This document shows, piece by piece, positions 1 to 7,224 of a stretch of 8,402 nucleotides of DNA. The stretch is from SFDP01 sp051891855. GTDB lineage: Bacteria; Bacillota; Clostridia; Lachnospirales; Lachnospiraceae. Positions within the stretch are counted from its first letter, which is position 1; every line of letters begins with the position of its first letter. The translations under genes were made by a program, and so were the position numbers. The stretch spans positions 1 to 8,402 of the forward strand of contig JBJFFP010000044.1 in the NCBI GenBank assembly GCA_051891855.1. Reading direction: 5' to 3'. The notes below the pieces were generated by a model, which searched no databases, had not been told where the DNA came from, and was given only the letters and a program-made list of their open reading frames with translations.

Positions 1-28
1 GGGAATAAGCAGTTTAAAACAAAATCAC

Positions 29-57
29 TTGCCAAACAGAAGGGGAAAAGGTAAAAT
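29..57 (+). promoter_or_regulatory. Probable sigma-70/SigA promoter of the GGDEF gene
   Basis: TTGCCA (29-34) and TAAAAT (52-57) are separated by exactly 17 bp. They match the housekeeping consensus at 5/6 and 5/6 positions. Initiation would fall near position 64, leaving a leader of about 30 nt before the ATG at 96, which is preceded by a good ribosome binding site (AAGGAGAGG, 81-89). No operator-like repeat is visible around it. The call rests on consensus matching only. Confidence 0.55.
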
Positions 58-95
58 ATCTTTAACAGATTTTACAGAACAAGGAGAGGATTCTT

Positions 96-1010
96 ATGGG
101 TTACGGTTCCATTTCTCTGGAAAAAAGAATTAAGGAAAATATTAAGGATTATACCCCGGGACAATTATTGGATATGTCGGTTATCCAGAAGCAGCTGGAG
201 GTTCTTTCGACCCTTACGGGGGCAGAGTTTCTTCTCACAAGGCGACACGGAGAGCCTATATGTATTGTGGGTAATTGGCCCAATGAAACGATGGATGTCA
301 TGGCCGACCAGGGGATTCGTATTCGGGTAAATGACAGAACCATAGGCCATTTTTATTATCGGACGGAAAGGGAAAAGGAGCAGATTGACCTGATGGTAGA
401 GGCTTTGATTTCCGGTTGGCAGGCCTGGGCGGAGAATACTTATCTGTATAAAGAAACGGATCAATATGTGGATGAGCTCTCCATGCAGGTGGAGGAAGAA
501 TTGAATCAGAAGACTCAGGGAACCAAGCTGGATGCCCTGACCGGTACTCTTAACCATACATATTTCCACAGCAGGATGAAGGTAATGGATCGTTCCCAGA
601 TTGCACCGGTGGCAGCTGTATGTGTCAATATTAATGACTGGCGGTTTGCCAATGATCATTTTGGCATAGAAGAAAGTGATCGACTGATTCGTATTGTGGC
701 AGATATTTTGAAGAAATTTGCCAAGCCGGAATATTTGATCGGACGGGTGGATGGAGATGTGTTCAATGTGGTGATTCCCATTCCGGAGGAGGATGAGGCA
801 CTGAATTACATGGAGAGTATTCAGAAAGCCTGTGGGGAATATGAAGATGCCCGACTGGCGCCCTCGGTGGCGGTGGGAATTGCCATGAGAAATAACGTGG
901 AAGAAACTATGGAGCAGGTTTTTTCTGATGCAGAGTATGAGATGTTTGAGAATAAAATGATGCTTAAGCAGGCTGAGGGTTACCGGGAACGGCTCCAAAA
1001 GGGATTATAG
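96..1010 (+). CDS. Degenerate GGDEF-domain protein with PocR/GAF-like N-terminal sensor region
   Basis: A 304-residue soluble protein with no signal peptide or membrane segment. Residues ~24-110 resemble the start of PocR/GAF-type ligand-sensing domains (LLDMSVIQKQ, then a GEPI turn), but the cysteines common in PocR domains are not evident. Residues ~115-145 form a charged, probably coiled helix leading to DALTG (146-150), the usual entry to a GGDEF domain, which then runs to about residue 295 and ends in a SDAEYEMFENK helix. The domain is recognisable but its active site is eroded. The GGDEF signature is DGDVF (219-223). The DxD metal-binding motif reads NIN (178-180). The GHxxGD motif reads GIEESD (190-195). 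No RxxD inhibitory site precedes the signature. GGDEF proteins normally make cyclic di-GMP from two GTP, but these substitutions argue against synthase activity, so a GTP- or c-di-GMP-binding or purely structural signalling role is more likely. The ATG at 96 is fixed by AAGGAGAGG six bases upstream. The gene stands alone, followed by a hairpin. Confidence 0.82.
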   Translation: MGYGSISLEKRIKENIKDYTPGQLLDMSVIQKQLEVLSTLTGAEFLLTRRHGEPICIVGNWPNETMDVMADQGIRIRVNDRTIGHFYYRTEREKEQIDLMVEALISGWQAWAENTYLYKETDQYVDELSMQVEEELNQKTQGTKLDALTGTLNHTYFHSRMKVMDRSQIAPVAAVCVNINDWRFANDHFGIEESDRLIRIVADILKKFAKPEYLIGRVDGDVFNVVIPIPEEDEALNYMESIQKACGEYEDARLAPSVAVGIAMRNNVEETMEQVFSDAEYEMFENKMMLKQAEGYRERLQKGL

Positions 1011-1038
1011 TTAGACTGGACATATGAGTAAGAGAAAA

Positions 1039-1078
1039 ACTGCCGCATTAGTGATTATGGGAATCATAGTGCGGCGGT
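1039..1078. terminator. Long hairpin between the GGDEF gene and the glycosidase cluster
   Basis: The two ends pair over 12 bp (ACTGCCGCATTA at 1039-1050 with the facing arm ending at 1078, two G-U pairs), followed by a small internal loop and four more pairs closing a 5-nt loop (ATGGG). On the plus strand the hairpin is followed by a broken T-rich stretch (TTATATTCAGTTTT). On the minus strand it is followed directly by TTTTTCTCTT, a better U-tract. It therefore looks like a terminator that may work in both directions. It ends 36 bp before the fucosidase ATG, so it could also act as a leader structure for that gene. Confidence 0.5.
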
Positions 1079-1114
1079 ACTTATATTCAGTTTTAAAAGA
1101 CAGGAGGCTAAAAT

Positions 1115-2551
1115 ATGATTGATGAAGGGATGAAGGAGGAATTAAGGCTGGTAGAGGTAAGGCCATCACAGAGGCAGCTGGCTTATCAGCAGATGGAATT
1201 TAACGGTTTTATTCACTTTACTGTAAACACCTTTACCGGAAAAGAGTGGGGAACAGGACAGGAATCCCCTTGTGTTTTTGCCCCGGAGCAGTTGGATGCA
1301 CACCAGTGGGTAGAAACAGCAAAAAAAGCAGGAATGAGGGGAATTATTCTTACCTGCAAGCATCATGATGGCTTCTGCCTCTGGCCCAGTGCCTACACGC
1401 AGCACAGCATTAAATATTCCCCCTATAAAGATGGGCGGGGAGATTTGGTAAAGGAGGTCAGTGAAGCCTGCAGAGATGCCGGTATTAAGTTTGGCATTTA
1501 CTTATCCCCCTGGGATAGAAATCATCATACCTATGGTTTTGGAAAGGCCTATGATGATTATTTTGTGGACCAGCTGACGGAGCTTTTGAGCAATTACGGG
1601 GAGATTTTTGCTGTTTGGCTTGATGGAGCCTGTGGAGAAGGAGCAAATGGGAAGATTCAGGAATATGATTGGGAACGCTATTATCAAACGGTAAGGCGTT
1701 TGCAGCCTGAGGCCTGTATCGCCATCAGTGGGCCGGATATACGCTGGTGCGGAAATGAAGCGGGGGTGACGAGAGAAAGCGAGTGGAGTGTGGTTCCGGC
1801 CAGACTGGCAGAGCCTAAAAGAGTCGCGGAGGACAGTCAAAAGGAGGATAACTCGGATTTCAGGCAGAAGGGGGTAGACCCCACACAGATGGAGCTGGGA
1901 ACCAGAGAGAAGCTTAAAGGAGAAACGGAGCTGGTATTTTATCCGGCAGAAACGGATTTGTCTATTCGGCCGGGCTGGTTCTATCACGAAAATGAGGATG
2001 ACCAGGTACGTTCTTTCGAGAATTTGCGGGATATCTATCTGAAAACGGTGGGAGGCAACGCCATAATGCTTTTGAACATCCCACCGGATAAGCGGGGACT
2101 GATTCACGACAATGATGTAAGGGTGCTGGAAAAGCTGGGGGCGTTTATCCGGGGAGCCTTTGCCCATAATCTGGCAGATGCAGGAGAAATTATTACGCAG
2201 CCGCCAACTGATAGGGAGGGAAGAGGAGGAGAAGCTCTGCGAAGCGATGATTATACCTCTTTTTTTGCCAATGCAGAAGGGGAAAGAAAGCTTCAGGTAG
2301 AACTGGTCTGGAAAGAGCCGCAGCGGCTGACCTATCTGGTACTGAAGGAAAATATTCATTTCAGTCAGCGTATAGAGAAATTTCGGGTTTTAAGTGAAAA
2401 TGCGGACGGAGAGTGGGAAAATGTCAGCAGCGGTACGGTTGTGGGCTATAAGAGGATCATAGCGCTGAATGGATTGACCACCAAAAAGCTGCGGGTGGTT
2501 ATTGATGATGCACGGGTGGCTCCCATTCTGTCCTTTGTCGGAGTATATTAA
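1115..2551 (+). CDS. Alpha-L-fucosidase, glycoside hydrolase family 29 (subfamily B-like)
   Basis: A 478-residue enzyme expected to release alpha-1,3/1,4-linked L-fucose from oligosaccharides with retention of configuration. No signal peptide is seen, so it should act in the cytoplasm on imported sugars. The start of the barrel has FIHFTVNTFTGKEWG (32-46), typical of the GH29-B subgroup, followed by CKHHDGFCLW (81-90) with the family's fucose-binding HH pair, then GIKFGIYLSPWDRN. VWLDGA (167-172) carries the catalytic nucleophile, D170. In GH29-B the acid/base is a Glu about 45 residues later; E215 in CGNEAG (212-217) is the best candidate, by inference. GGNAIMLLNIPPDKRGLI (313-330) is the conserved C-terminal strand of the barrel. 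Residues ~390-478 form a beta-sandwich domain usual for this subgroup. The length is normal for the family. The start is set by AGGAGG at 1102-1107, seven bases upstream. The gene is followed after 79 bp by the GH2 gene in the same direction, suggesting one operon for fucosylated galactosides. Confidence 0.92.
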   Translation: MIDEGMKEELRLVEVRPSQRQLAYQQMEFNGFIHFTVNTFTGKEWGTGQESPCVFAPEQLDAHQWVETAKKAGMRGIILTCKHHDGFCLWPSAYTQHSIKYSPYKDGRGDLVKEVSEACRDAGIKFGIYLSPWDRNHHTYGFGKAYDDYFVDQLTELLSNYGEIFAVWLDGACGEGANGKIQEYDWERYYQTVRRLQPEACIAISGPDIRWCGNEAGVTRESEWSVVPARLAEPKRVAEDSQKEDNSDFRQKGVDPTQMELGTREKLKGETELVFYPAETDLSIRPGWFYHENEDDQVRSFENLRDIYLKTVGGNAIMLLNIPPDKRGLIHDNDVRVLEKLGAFIRGAFAHNLADAGEIITQPPTDREGRGGEALRSDDYTSFFANAEGERKLQVELVWKEPQRLTYLVLKENIHFSQRIEKFRVLSENADGEWENVSSGTVVGYKRIIALNGLTTKKLRVVIDDARVAPILSFVGVY

Positions 2552-2619
2552 TTTGGTTTCTGCACATGGAGAAGCAGTGAATGAAGAATAGACAGATTTT
2601 TTTGTCCATCTATAAGATG

Positions 2620-2633
2620 AGGAGGATAAGGTG
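2620..2633 (+). promoter_or_regulatory. Ribosome binding site and GTG start of the beta-galactosidase gene
   Basis: AGGAGG at 2620-2625 stands five bases before a GTG at 2631. The next in-frame ATG comes only at codon 61, inside the conserved N-terminal sandwich domain, so the GTG is the real start. The 79-bp gap to the GH29 gene contains no convincing promoter or terminator; only a 4-bp GACA/TGTC inverted repeat around a T-run (2591-2606) is visible. Confidence 0.8.
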
Positions 2634-5618
2634 AAGCAAGAGAATTGGCAGAATCCGCAATTTTTACAAAGGGGAAGGGAAGAGGCAAGGGCCTACTATA
2701 TTCCCTGTAAGAGCCTGGAGGAGGCATTGGTGGGAAGAAGAGAGGAATCGGGGAGATTCCGGCTTCTGAACGGGATTTGGGATTTCAGGTATTATGAGGC
2801 TTATTACGAAATGCCGGATGAAATTACGGAATGGGTCAGTATTCCGGTTCCCTCCAACTGGCAGATGTATGGCTATGACAGACCCTGCTATACCAATGTG
2901 AATTATCCTTATCCGGTGGATATCCCCTATGTACCTGACGATAACCCCTGTGGAGTGTACAGGCGTAGTTTTGTGCTGGAGAAGACCAATCAGGAGATAT
3001 ATCTGATTTTTGAAGGGGTAAATTCCTGCTTCTATCTCTATATAAACGGAGAAGAGATCGGTTACAGTCAGGGCAGCCGAAATATGGCCGAATTTAGAAT
3101 TACTCCTTATTTGAAGGAGGGGAACAATGAAATACAGGTCAAGGTGCTGAAATGGTGTGACGGCAGTTATCTGGAGGATCAGGATGCCTTTCGTTTATCC
3201 GGTATTTTTCGGGATGTCTATCTGCTTTACCGTGAAAAGCAGCATATTCGTGATTTCAGGCTTCAAACCACATTGGACAGGATAGAGGGAGAGGTAAGCC
3301 TTTCAACGGATGAAGAAGAGGAGATTTTTGTTTCCCTCTACGATGGGAAAGAGCTTATTCATACGACTGTCGTTCGGGATGGATGCTTTTTTCTTAGGGT
3401 AAATGATCCCAAGCCCTGGTGTGCTGAAAAGCCTTATTTATATACTTTGGTTTTACAGATGGGAAAGGAGTTTATTCCCTGGCAGATAGGCCTTCGTACC
3501 ATAGAGGTATCGGAAAAGGGAGAATTGCTGTTTAATCAAAAGGCTATAAAGCTAAAGGGGGTAAACCATCATGATACACATCCCGAAAAAGGGCAGGTCA
3601 TGAGCCGGGAGGATATGCTGAAGGATCTTCTGTTGATGAAGCAGATGAATATCAATACGATACGTACCTCCCATTATCCTCCGGCACCTGAATTTCTGGT
3701 GCTGTGTGATCAGCTGGGCTTTTATGTGATGGACGAAGCAGACCTGGAAATGCACGGGTTTGTGACGAAGGATACCATGTGGGAATATAAGGTCTATGAT
3801 GAAACCTGGCCCACAGACCATCCGGACTGGAGAGAGGCTCTTTTGGAAAGGGCGGTAAGAATGGTGGAGCGGGATAAAAATTTTACCAGCATTTTTTCCT
3901 GGTCCATGGGAAATGAGAGTGGCTATGGACGCCATTTTGATGAAATGTGTCGGTGGACCAAAGGGAGGGATTCTCAAAGGCTGGTTCATTACGAGCGTGC
4001 GTATATTGCGGATAATCCGGAATGTATAGAGATTGAAAGCCGCATGTATTTGGATGTAGAGGAGCTGGACAGGGAGGGAAAAAGGGAAAGTAAACGGCCC
4101 TTTTTTCTTTGCGAGTATTCCCATGCCATGGGGAACGGCCCGGGAGACTTACATGACTATTGGGAAGTCATCTATCGCTATCCCAGACTGCTGGGAGGAT
4201 GTATATGGGAGTGGGCTGACCATGCAGTAAAGAAGGGCGATAACTTTTACTATGGAGGAGATTTTGGAGAACTGACCCATGACGGCAATTTCTGTGTAGA
4301 TGGTCTTGTATCTCCTCAAAGAGAAATCAAAGCCGGAACGCTGGAGGCGAAGGCGGTTTATCAGCCTATGTCAGCCCGTCTGGTATCGGCTGACCCTTTA
4401 TTGGTAGAAATAACGAATCTTCATGATTTTACCGATTTGAATGAATATACTCTGGAGTGGATTTATGAGGTAGATGGTGGTGTGGAACAGAGGGGAGAGC
4501 AGGTACTGCACGTTGCCCCCGGGGAAAGCAGGTGCTTTTGTCCCGGGCTTCAGCTCAGGGCATACTGTAATTGGGGCAGCTATCTGTCCCTTCGATTGAA
4601 GAAAAGGCATTCCTGTGCCTGGGCTAAAGAAGGGTGGGAATGTGCAGCCGTTCAGCTTGAGCTGCCGATAAAAGTCCGGAAAGCAAAGCCTTCGGGAACA
4701 GGTATTCATCGGTGGAGTGTCCAAGAAGATAAGGTACTTTTGCAGATAAAGGATGAGAAGGGGAATGGCTATGCCTTCCATAAAATTCACGGGATGCTCT
4801 GGGGGATATATGAAGAAGGAGAGGAGCTTTTAACGGAGCCGATGAGACTGTCAGTATGGCGGGCACCTACAGATAATGACAGGCGTATTAAGGAAGACTG
4901 GGGACTCTATGAGGATAATATCCGGGCATGGAATTTGAATCGCATGTTCCACAAATGCTATGAGATGAACTGGGAAAGAACCGGGGATGAGATAGAAATC
5001 AATGTACGAGGCAGTCTTGCGGGGATAAGCAGGACACCGATACTCACCTACACAGCTCGGTATCTGCTGACAGGCAGCGGCTGGTTGAAGGTCAGTGTAC
5101 ATATTAAGGTGGGAAGCAGGGTGGTATGGCTTCCACGGCTGGGATTTCAGCTTTCCTTACCCTACGCTATGGAGAAAATGGAGTATTTCGGAATGGGACC
5201 GGGAGAGAATTATCAGGATCTCTGCCATTATACGCAAATGGGGAAATACCGTTCTACAGCAGCAAGGGAGTATGTACCCTATATTAAACCCCAGGAGCAT
5301 GGCAACCATACCCGCGTCAGGTATCTGAAGGTGTGGGATGAAGAAAAAAAGAAGGGGATACAGATTGTGGCTGATACAGAGCTGGAATGCCAGGTGCTCC
5401 ATTATACGGCTGAAGAGCTGTCCACAAAAAATCATCGGCATGAGCTGCAGGAAAAAGGGACGAATGTACGACTGGATTATCGGGTAAGTGGAATCGGCTC
5501 TGCAAGCTGTGGGACGAAACTTTTGGAAAAATACCGTTTGTCGGAAAAGCAGATGGATTTTGCTTTATGGATAAAATGGGGAATGGAGAGGGAAAAGGAT
5601 GAGACAGTGGAAGCTTAG
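2631..5618 (+). CDS. lacZ: Beta-galactosidase, glycoside hydrolase family 2 (LacZ type)
   Basis: A 995-residue cytoplasmic enzyme that hydrolyses terminal beta-galactosides such as lactose or lacto-N-oligosaccharide ends. The five-domain LacZ plan is complete. The N-terminal jelly-roll includes the VPSNWQMYGYDRPCYTNV block (73-90). The YLEDQDAFRLSGIFRDVYL segment (180-198) holds D185, equivalent to E. coli D201, with Phe in place of the usual Trp. An immunoglobulin-like domain follows, then the TIM barrel from GVNHHDTHP (310-318), with NTIRTSHYPP (342-351), the acid/base E429 in SWSMGNESGYG (423-433) and the nucleophile E495 in CEYSHAMGN (494-502). The C-terminal Bgal_small_N domain has WRAPTDND (743-750) and ends with EYFGMGPGENYQD (851-863) and a PQEHGNHTRVRYL segment (887-899). 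The length is close to E. coli LacZ (about 1,020). All catalytic residues are present, so the enzyme should be active. Its last 20 bp overlap the GH95 remnant, indicating that the two were co-translated. Confidence 0.95.
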   Translation: MKQENWQNPQFLQRGREEARAYYIPCKSLEEALVGRREESGRFRLLNGIWDFRYYEAYYEMPDEITEWVSIPVPSNWQMYGYDRPCYTNVNYPYPVDIPYVPDDNPCGVYRRSFVLEKTNQEIYLIFEGVNSCFYLYINGEEIGYSQGSRNMAEFRITPYLKEGNNEIQVKVLKWCDGSYLEDQDAFRLSGIFRDVYLLYREKQHIRDFRLQTTLDRIEGEVSLSTDEEEEIFVSLYDGKELIHTTVVRDGCFFLRVNDPKPWCAEKPYLYTLVLQMGKEFIPWQIGLRTIEVSEKGELLFNQKAIKLKGVNHHDTHPEKGQVMSREDMLKDLLLMKQMNINTIRTSHYPPAPEFLVLCDQLGFYVMDEADLEMHGFVTKDTMWEYKVYDETWPTDHPDWREALLERAVRMVERDKNFTSIFSWSMGNESGYGRHFDEMCRWTKGRDSQRLVHYERAYIADNPECIEIESRMYLDVEELDREGKRESKRPFFLCEYSHAMGNGPGDLHDYWEVIYRYPRLLGGCIWEWADHAVKKGDNFYYGGDFGELTHDGNFCVDGLVSPQREIKAGTLEAKAVYQPMSARLVSADPLLVEITNLHDFTDLNEYTLEWIYEVDGGVEQRGEQVLHVAPGESRCFCPGLQLRAYCNWGSYLSLRLKKRHSCAWAKEGWECAAVQLELPIKVRKAKPSGTGIHRWSVQEDKVLLQIKDEKGNGYAFHKIHGMLWGIYEEGEELLTEPMRLSVWRAPTDNDRRIKEDWGLYEDNIRAWNLNRMFHKCYEMNWERTGDEIEINVRGSLAGISRTPILTYTARYLLTGSGWLKVSVHIKVGSRVVWLPRLGFQLSLPYAMEKMEYFGMGPGENYQDLCHYTQMGKYRSTAAREYVPYIKPQEHGNHTRVRYLKVWDEEKKKGIQIVADTELECQVLHYTAEELSTKNHRHELQEKGTNVRLDYRVSGIGSASCGTKLLEKYRLSEKQMDFALWIKWGMEREKDETVEA
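5585..5601 (+). promoter_or_regulatory. Ribosome binding site of the GH95 remnant inside the lacZ 3' end
   Basis: GGAGAGGG at 5585-5592 lies within the lacZ coding sequence, six bases before the ATG at 5599. The 20-bp gene overlap and this site are the usual arrangement for translational coupling, which shows that the GH95 gene was once expressed with the beta-galactosidase. Confidence 0.65.
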
Positions 5619-6106
5619 GTATGACAGTCCCGCAACGCGCCGGACTGAAGCGCTGCCTCTGAGAAATGGGAGCCTAGGAGCAATGGTTTACGGAGGCTGT
5701 TTTCAGGAGAGAATTGCCCTTAATCTGGATACCCTATGGTCCGGCTGCGGAAGAGAAAAGGAAAATCCCGGAAAGGATGATTGGGAGAAAATACGCAGGT
5801 TGCTGTTTATGCACCGCCATAAAGAAGCTCTTTTGCGCCCATCCCCCCTTTCAGATTGACGGTAATTTGGGTTATACAGCAGCCATCGTGGAGATGCTGA
5901 TGCAAAGCGATGAAGACAAGATTGTTCTTCTTCCGGCAATTCCCGACAAATGGCAGAAAGGAAGGGTAAAAGGGCTTAAGGCAAAGTGGCTGAAAATCGT
6001 GGGTGGAGAAAAGTCCCGGCTTTCGGTTGTTTATAACCGCAAAGAGGAACAGGTCAGCTTTGATGACCAAAAAGTATATACCCCGTATCCAAAGCCTATT
6101 GACTGA
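5599..6106 (+). pseudogene. GH95 alpha-L-fucosidase remnant: N-terminus joined out of frame to C-terminus
   Basis: Two pieces of one family are present in different frames. The first ~77 codons (5599 to ~5829) encode a standard GH95 start: WKLRYDSPATRRTEALPLRNG, then GSLGAMVYGG and ALNLDTLWSG. From about 5828 to 6106, one frame over (+1), LFCAHPPFQIDGNLG and the following ~80 codons match the C-terminal end of the GH95 catalytic barrel (LLPAIPDKW, KGLKAKW). Intact GH95 enzymes are about 750-800 residues, so roughly 600 codons are missing. The first frame continues only nine codons past the junction and stops at 5857-5859, so any product would be an 86-residue fragment. The lost part should include the catalytic Asn pair and acid Glu described for Bifidobacterium AfcA; the Asp in FQIDGN survives. 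The intact family removes alpha-1,2-linked fucose. The gene is coupled to lacZ upstream and ends 3 bp from the convergent PepSY gene. No insertion element or terminal repeat is seen at the junction, so simple deletion is the likely cause. Confidence 0.88.
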
Positions 6107-6116
6107 GAATCAGTCA
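6100..6116. repeat. Perfect 7-bp inverted repeat spanning two convergent stop codons
   Basis: TGACTGA, loop GAA, TCAGTCA. The plus-strand TGA of the GH95 remnant (6104-6106) and the minus-strand TGA of the PepSY gene (6112-6110) sit symmetrically in the two arms. The stem has low GC and no T-tract follows on either strand, so it is at best a weak bidirectional terminator. Confidence 0.6.
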
Positions 6117-7132
6117 TAAATGGATTCAGCATCCCACTCGATGATATTACCGGTGGCTGCATCAATCTCAAATTCGTATTCCATGGCATTATAAATGATT
6201 TTGCCCTCATAGACCATTCTTCCGTCATCATAATCCGTATAGATGCGGATATGACTTTCCGTTGCTCCGCTTACTCGGGCTAAAGCAGTCTGCTTTGCCG
6301 TTTCAATGCTTACTGCCGCAGTGCCTGCTGAAGCGGCTGGAGTTGCGGGAGACTGCTGTTTGGGAGTATAATTGCTTTCCATATCATAGTCATAGCTTAA
6401 GATGGCTCCGGTAGAGGCATTAATCTCATAATCGTATTCAGTATTACCGGCATAAAATTCGGTGTCATAAATCCATTTCCCATCATCAAACTCCAGTTTA
6501 GCATAGGAAAACTGGACATTGGCAGAGCTTACACCGGCATGATTCATGGCGATTTCCAGGGCCCTGGCTTCTCCGATATAAGAGGTTGAAGTTTGAGAGG
6601 CATTCTGGTTTTGATTGGCCTGATTCGCCGGTGTGCCGGCGGGAGTGGCCTGTGTAGTGGCATCTACAGGGGCCGCAGCCTGATTCTGGACTGTGGAGCC
6701 GGTCTGCTTACTTTGTGCAGCAGTCTGCTTGCTTTGAGTTCCTGAGCCAACAGAGGAATCAGCTGCCTGAGCCGTCTGGGCGGTCTGATCTGTCTGGGCT
6801 GCCTGTACTTTGGAGGAAGCAGAAGCAGTCTGAGAACCGGAAACGGTGGCATTGGAATCCGCCTGAACGGCAGCAGCACCGGGAGCAGTATAGGGGACAG
6901 CTTCTCCGGTATTGGGATCAAGAGTAACCAACTCACCGGTTTTCGGATCAATGAAAACCTGAATGTAATTGGAAGCGGGATTTGTATCTGTAACGGGAGC
7001 AGCCTGTTGAATGGTAGATGTCTGCACGGCAGACGTTTCCTGAGCCCGGGCGGTATTGGAAGCAGAGGAGCAGGCAGTTAAGGTAAAGGACAAGCCTAAT
7101 AAAGTAATTAAAATTTTTGTTCTGTTTTTCAT
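6110..7132 (-). CDS. Lipoprotein with two PepSY domains and a Gln/Thr/Ala-rich linker
   Basis: A 340-residue protein expected to be exported and lipid-anchored to the outer face of the membrane. Residues 1-21 are a lipoprotein signal (KNR start, hydrophobic core, LTAC lipobox; C21 would be lipidated). Residues 58-81 hold two tandem DPxTGE turns (DPKTGELV at 62-69, DPNTGEAV at 72-79). Residues ~84-184 form a low-complexity Q/T/A/S linker with short repeats. Two PepSY-type repeats follow, at ~186-250 and ~273-340. Each has an EAR/ETAK-type helix, strands around DGKWIYDTEF or DGRMVYEGKI, and a closing EYxxEIxAxTGxI strand (232-244, 318-330), the usual PepSY signature. PepSY domains occur in peptidase inhibitors, envelope sensors and proteins linked to extracytosolic redox chains; which applies here is not shown. 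The start is fixed by AAAGGAGAT (7149-7141 on the minus strand). It lies 92 bp downstream of the DUF4405 membrane protein gene on the same strand, probably as an operon. No strong promoter of its own was found in the gap. Confidence 0.85.
   Translation of the reverse strand: MKNRTKILITLLGLSFTLTACSSASNTARAQETSAVQTSTIQQAAPVTDTNPASNYIQVFIDPKTGELVTLDPNTGEAVPYTAPGAAAVQADSNATVSGSQTASASSKVQAAQTDQTAQTAQAADSSVGSGTQSKQTAAQSKQTGSTVQNQAAAPVDATTQATPAGTPANQANQNQNASQTSTSYIGEARALEIAMNHAGVSSANVQFSYAKLEFDDGKWIYDTEFYAGNTEYDYEINASTGAILSYDYDMESNYTPKQQSPATPAASAGTAAVSIETAKQTALARVSGATESHIRIYTDYDDGRMVYEGKIIYNAMEYEFEIDAATGNIIEWDAESIYD
6581..6883 (-). repeat. Low-complexity linker with short tandem repeats in the PepSY lipoprotein gene
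   Basis: This stretch encodes a flexible Gln/Thr/Ala/Ser linker. Read on the plus strand, GTCTGCTTACTTTG (6702-6715) recurs with one change at 6723-6736, giving the repeated SKQT peptide seven residues apart. GTCTGGGC occurs at 6774-6781 and 6792-6799. The repeats are in-frame multiples of three, which suggests growth and shrinkage by replication slippage without breaking the frame. Confidence 0.6.
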
Positions 7133-7224
7133 CTTATATTATCTCCTTTGTATATATGCTAGTTTAGCTTGATGGTATCAGAATAATGACCGAACATTAA
7201 ATTTAAATTAAAACGAAAAAAAAA
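7133..7224. other. AT-rich gap between the DUF4405 and PepSY genes
   Basis: Reading on the minus strand, the DUF4405 stop (7227-7225) is followed by a run of nine Ts without a GC-rich hairpin, so it is not a convincing intrinsic terminator. A 10-bp palindrome, AATTTAAATT, lies near 7199-7208. A weak GCTA-GTT-TAGC inverted repeat lies near 7158-7168. The PepSY ribosome binding site closes the gap. No clear -35/-10 pair was found, which fits read-through from the DUF4405 gene. Confidence 0.4.

Noticed and set aside
165..998. A 277-codon minus-strand open frame across the GGDEF gene
   Set aside because: It is antisense to a recognisable protein, has no family resemblance and no ribosome binding site. 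The same applies to the long antisense frames across the GH29 gene (1502-2359) and the GH2 gene (3552-4124).
5843..5848. A run of six Cs in the GH95 remnant as a programmed +1 frameshift site joining the two frames
   Set aside because: C-terminal GH95 homology in the second frame (LFCAHPP) already begins before the C run, so the frame change comes from the deletion junction. A fused product would still lack most of the catalytic domain.
5714..6106. The downstream GH95 frame as an independent 130-codon gene starting at ATG 5714
   Set aside because: Its first ~38 codons are an out-of-frame reading of the GH95 N-terminus with no ribosome binding site. Only the part from about 5828 matches GH95.
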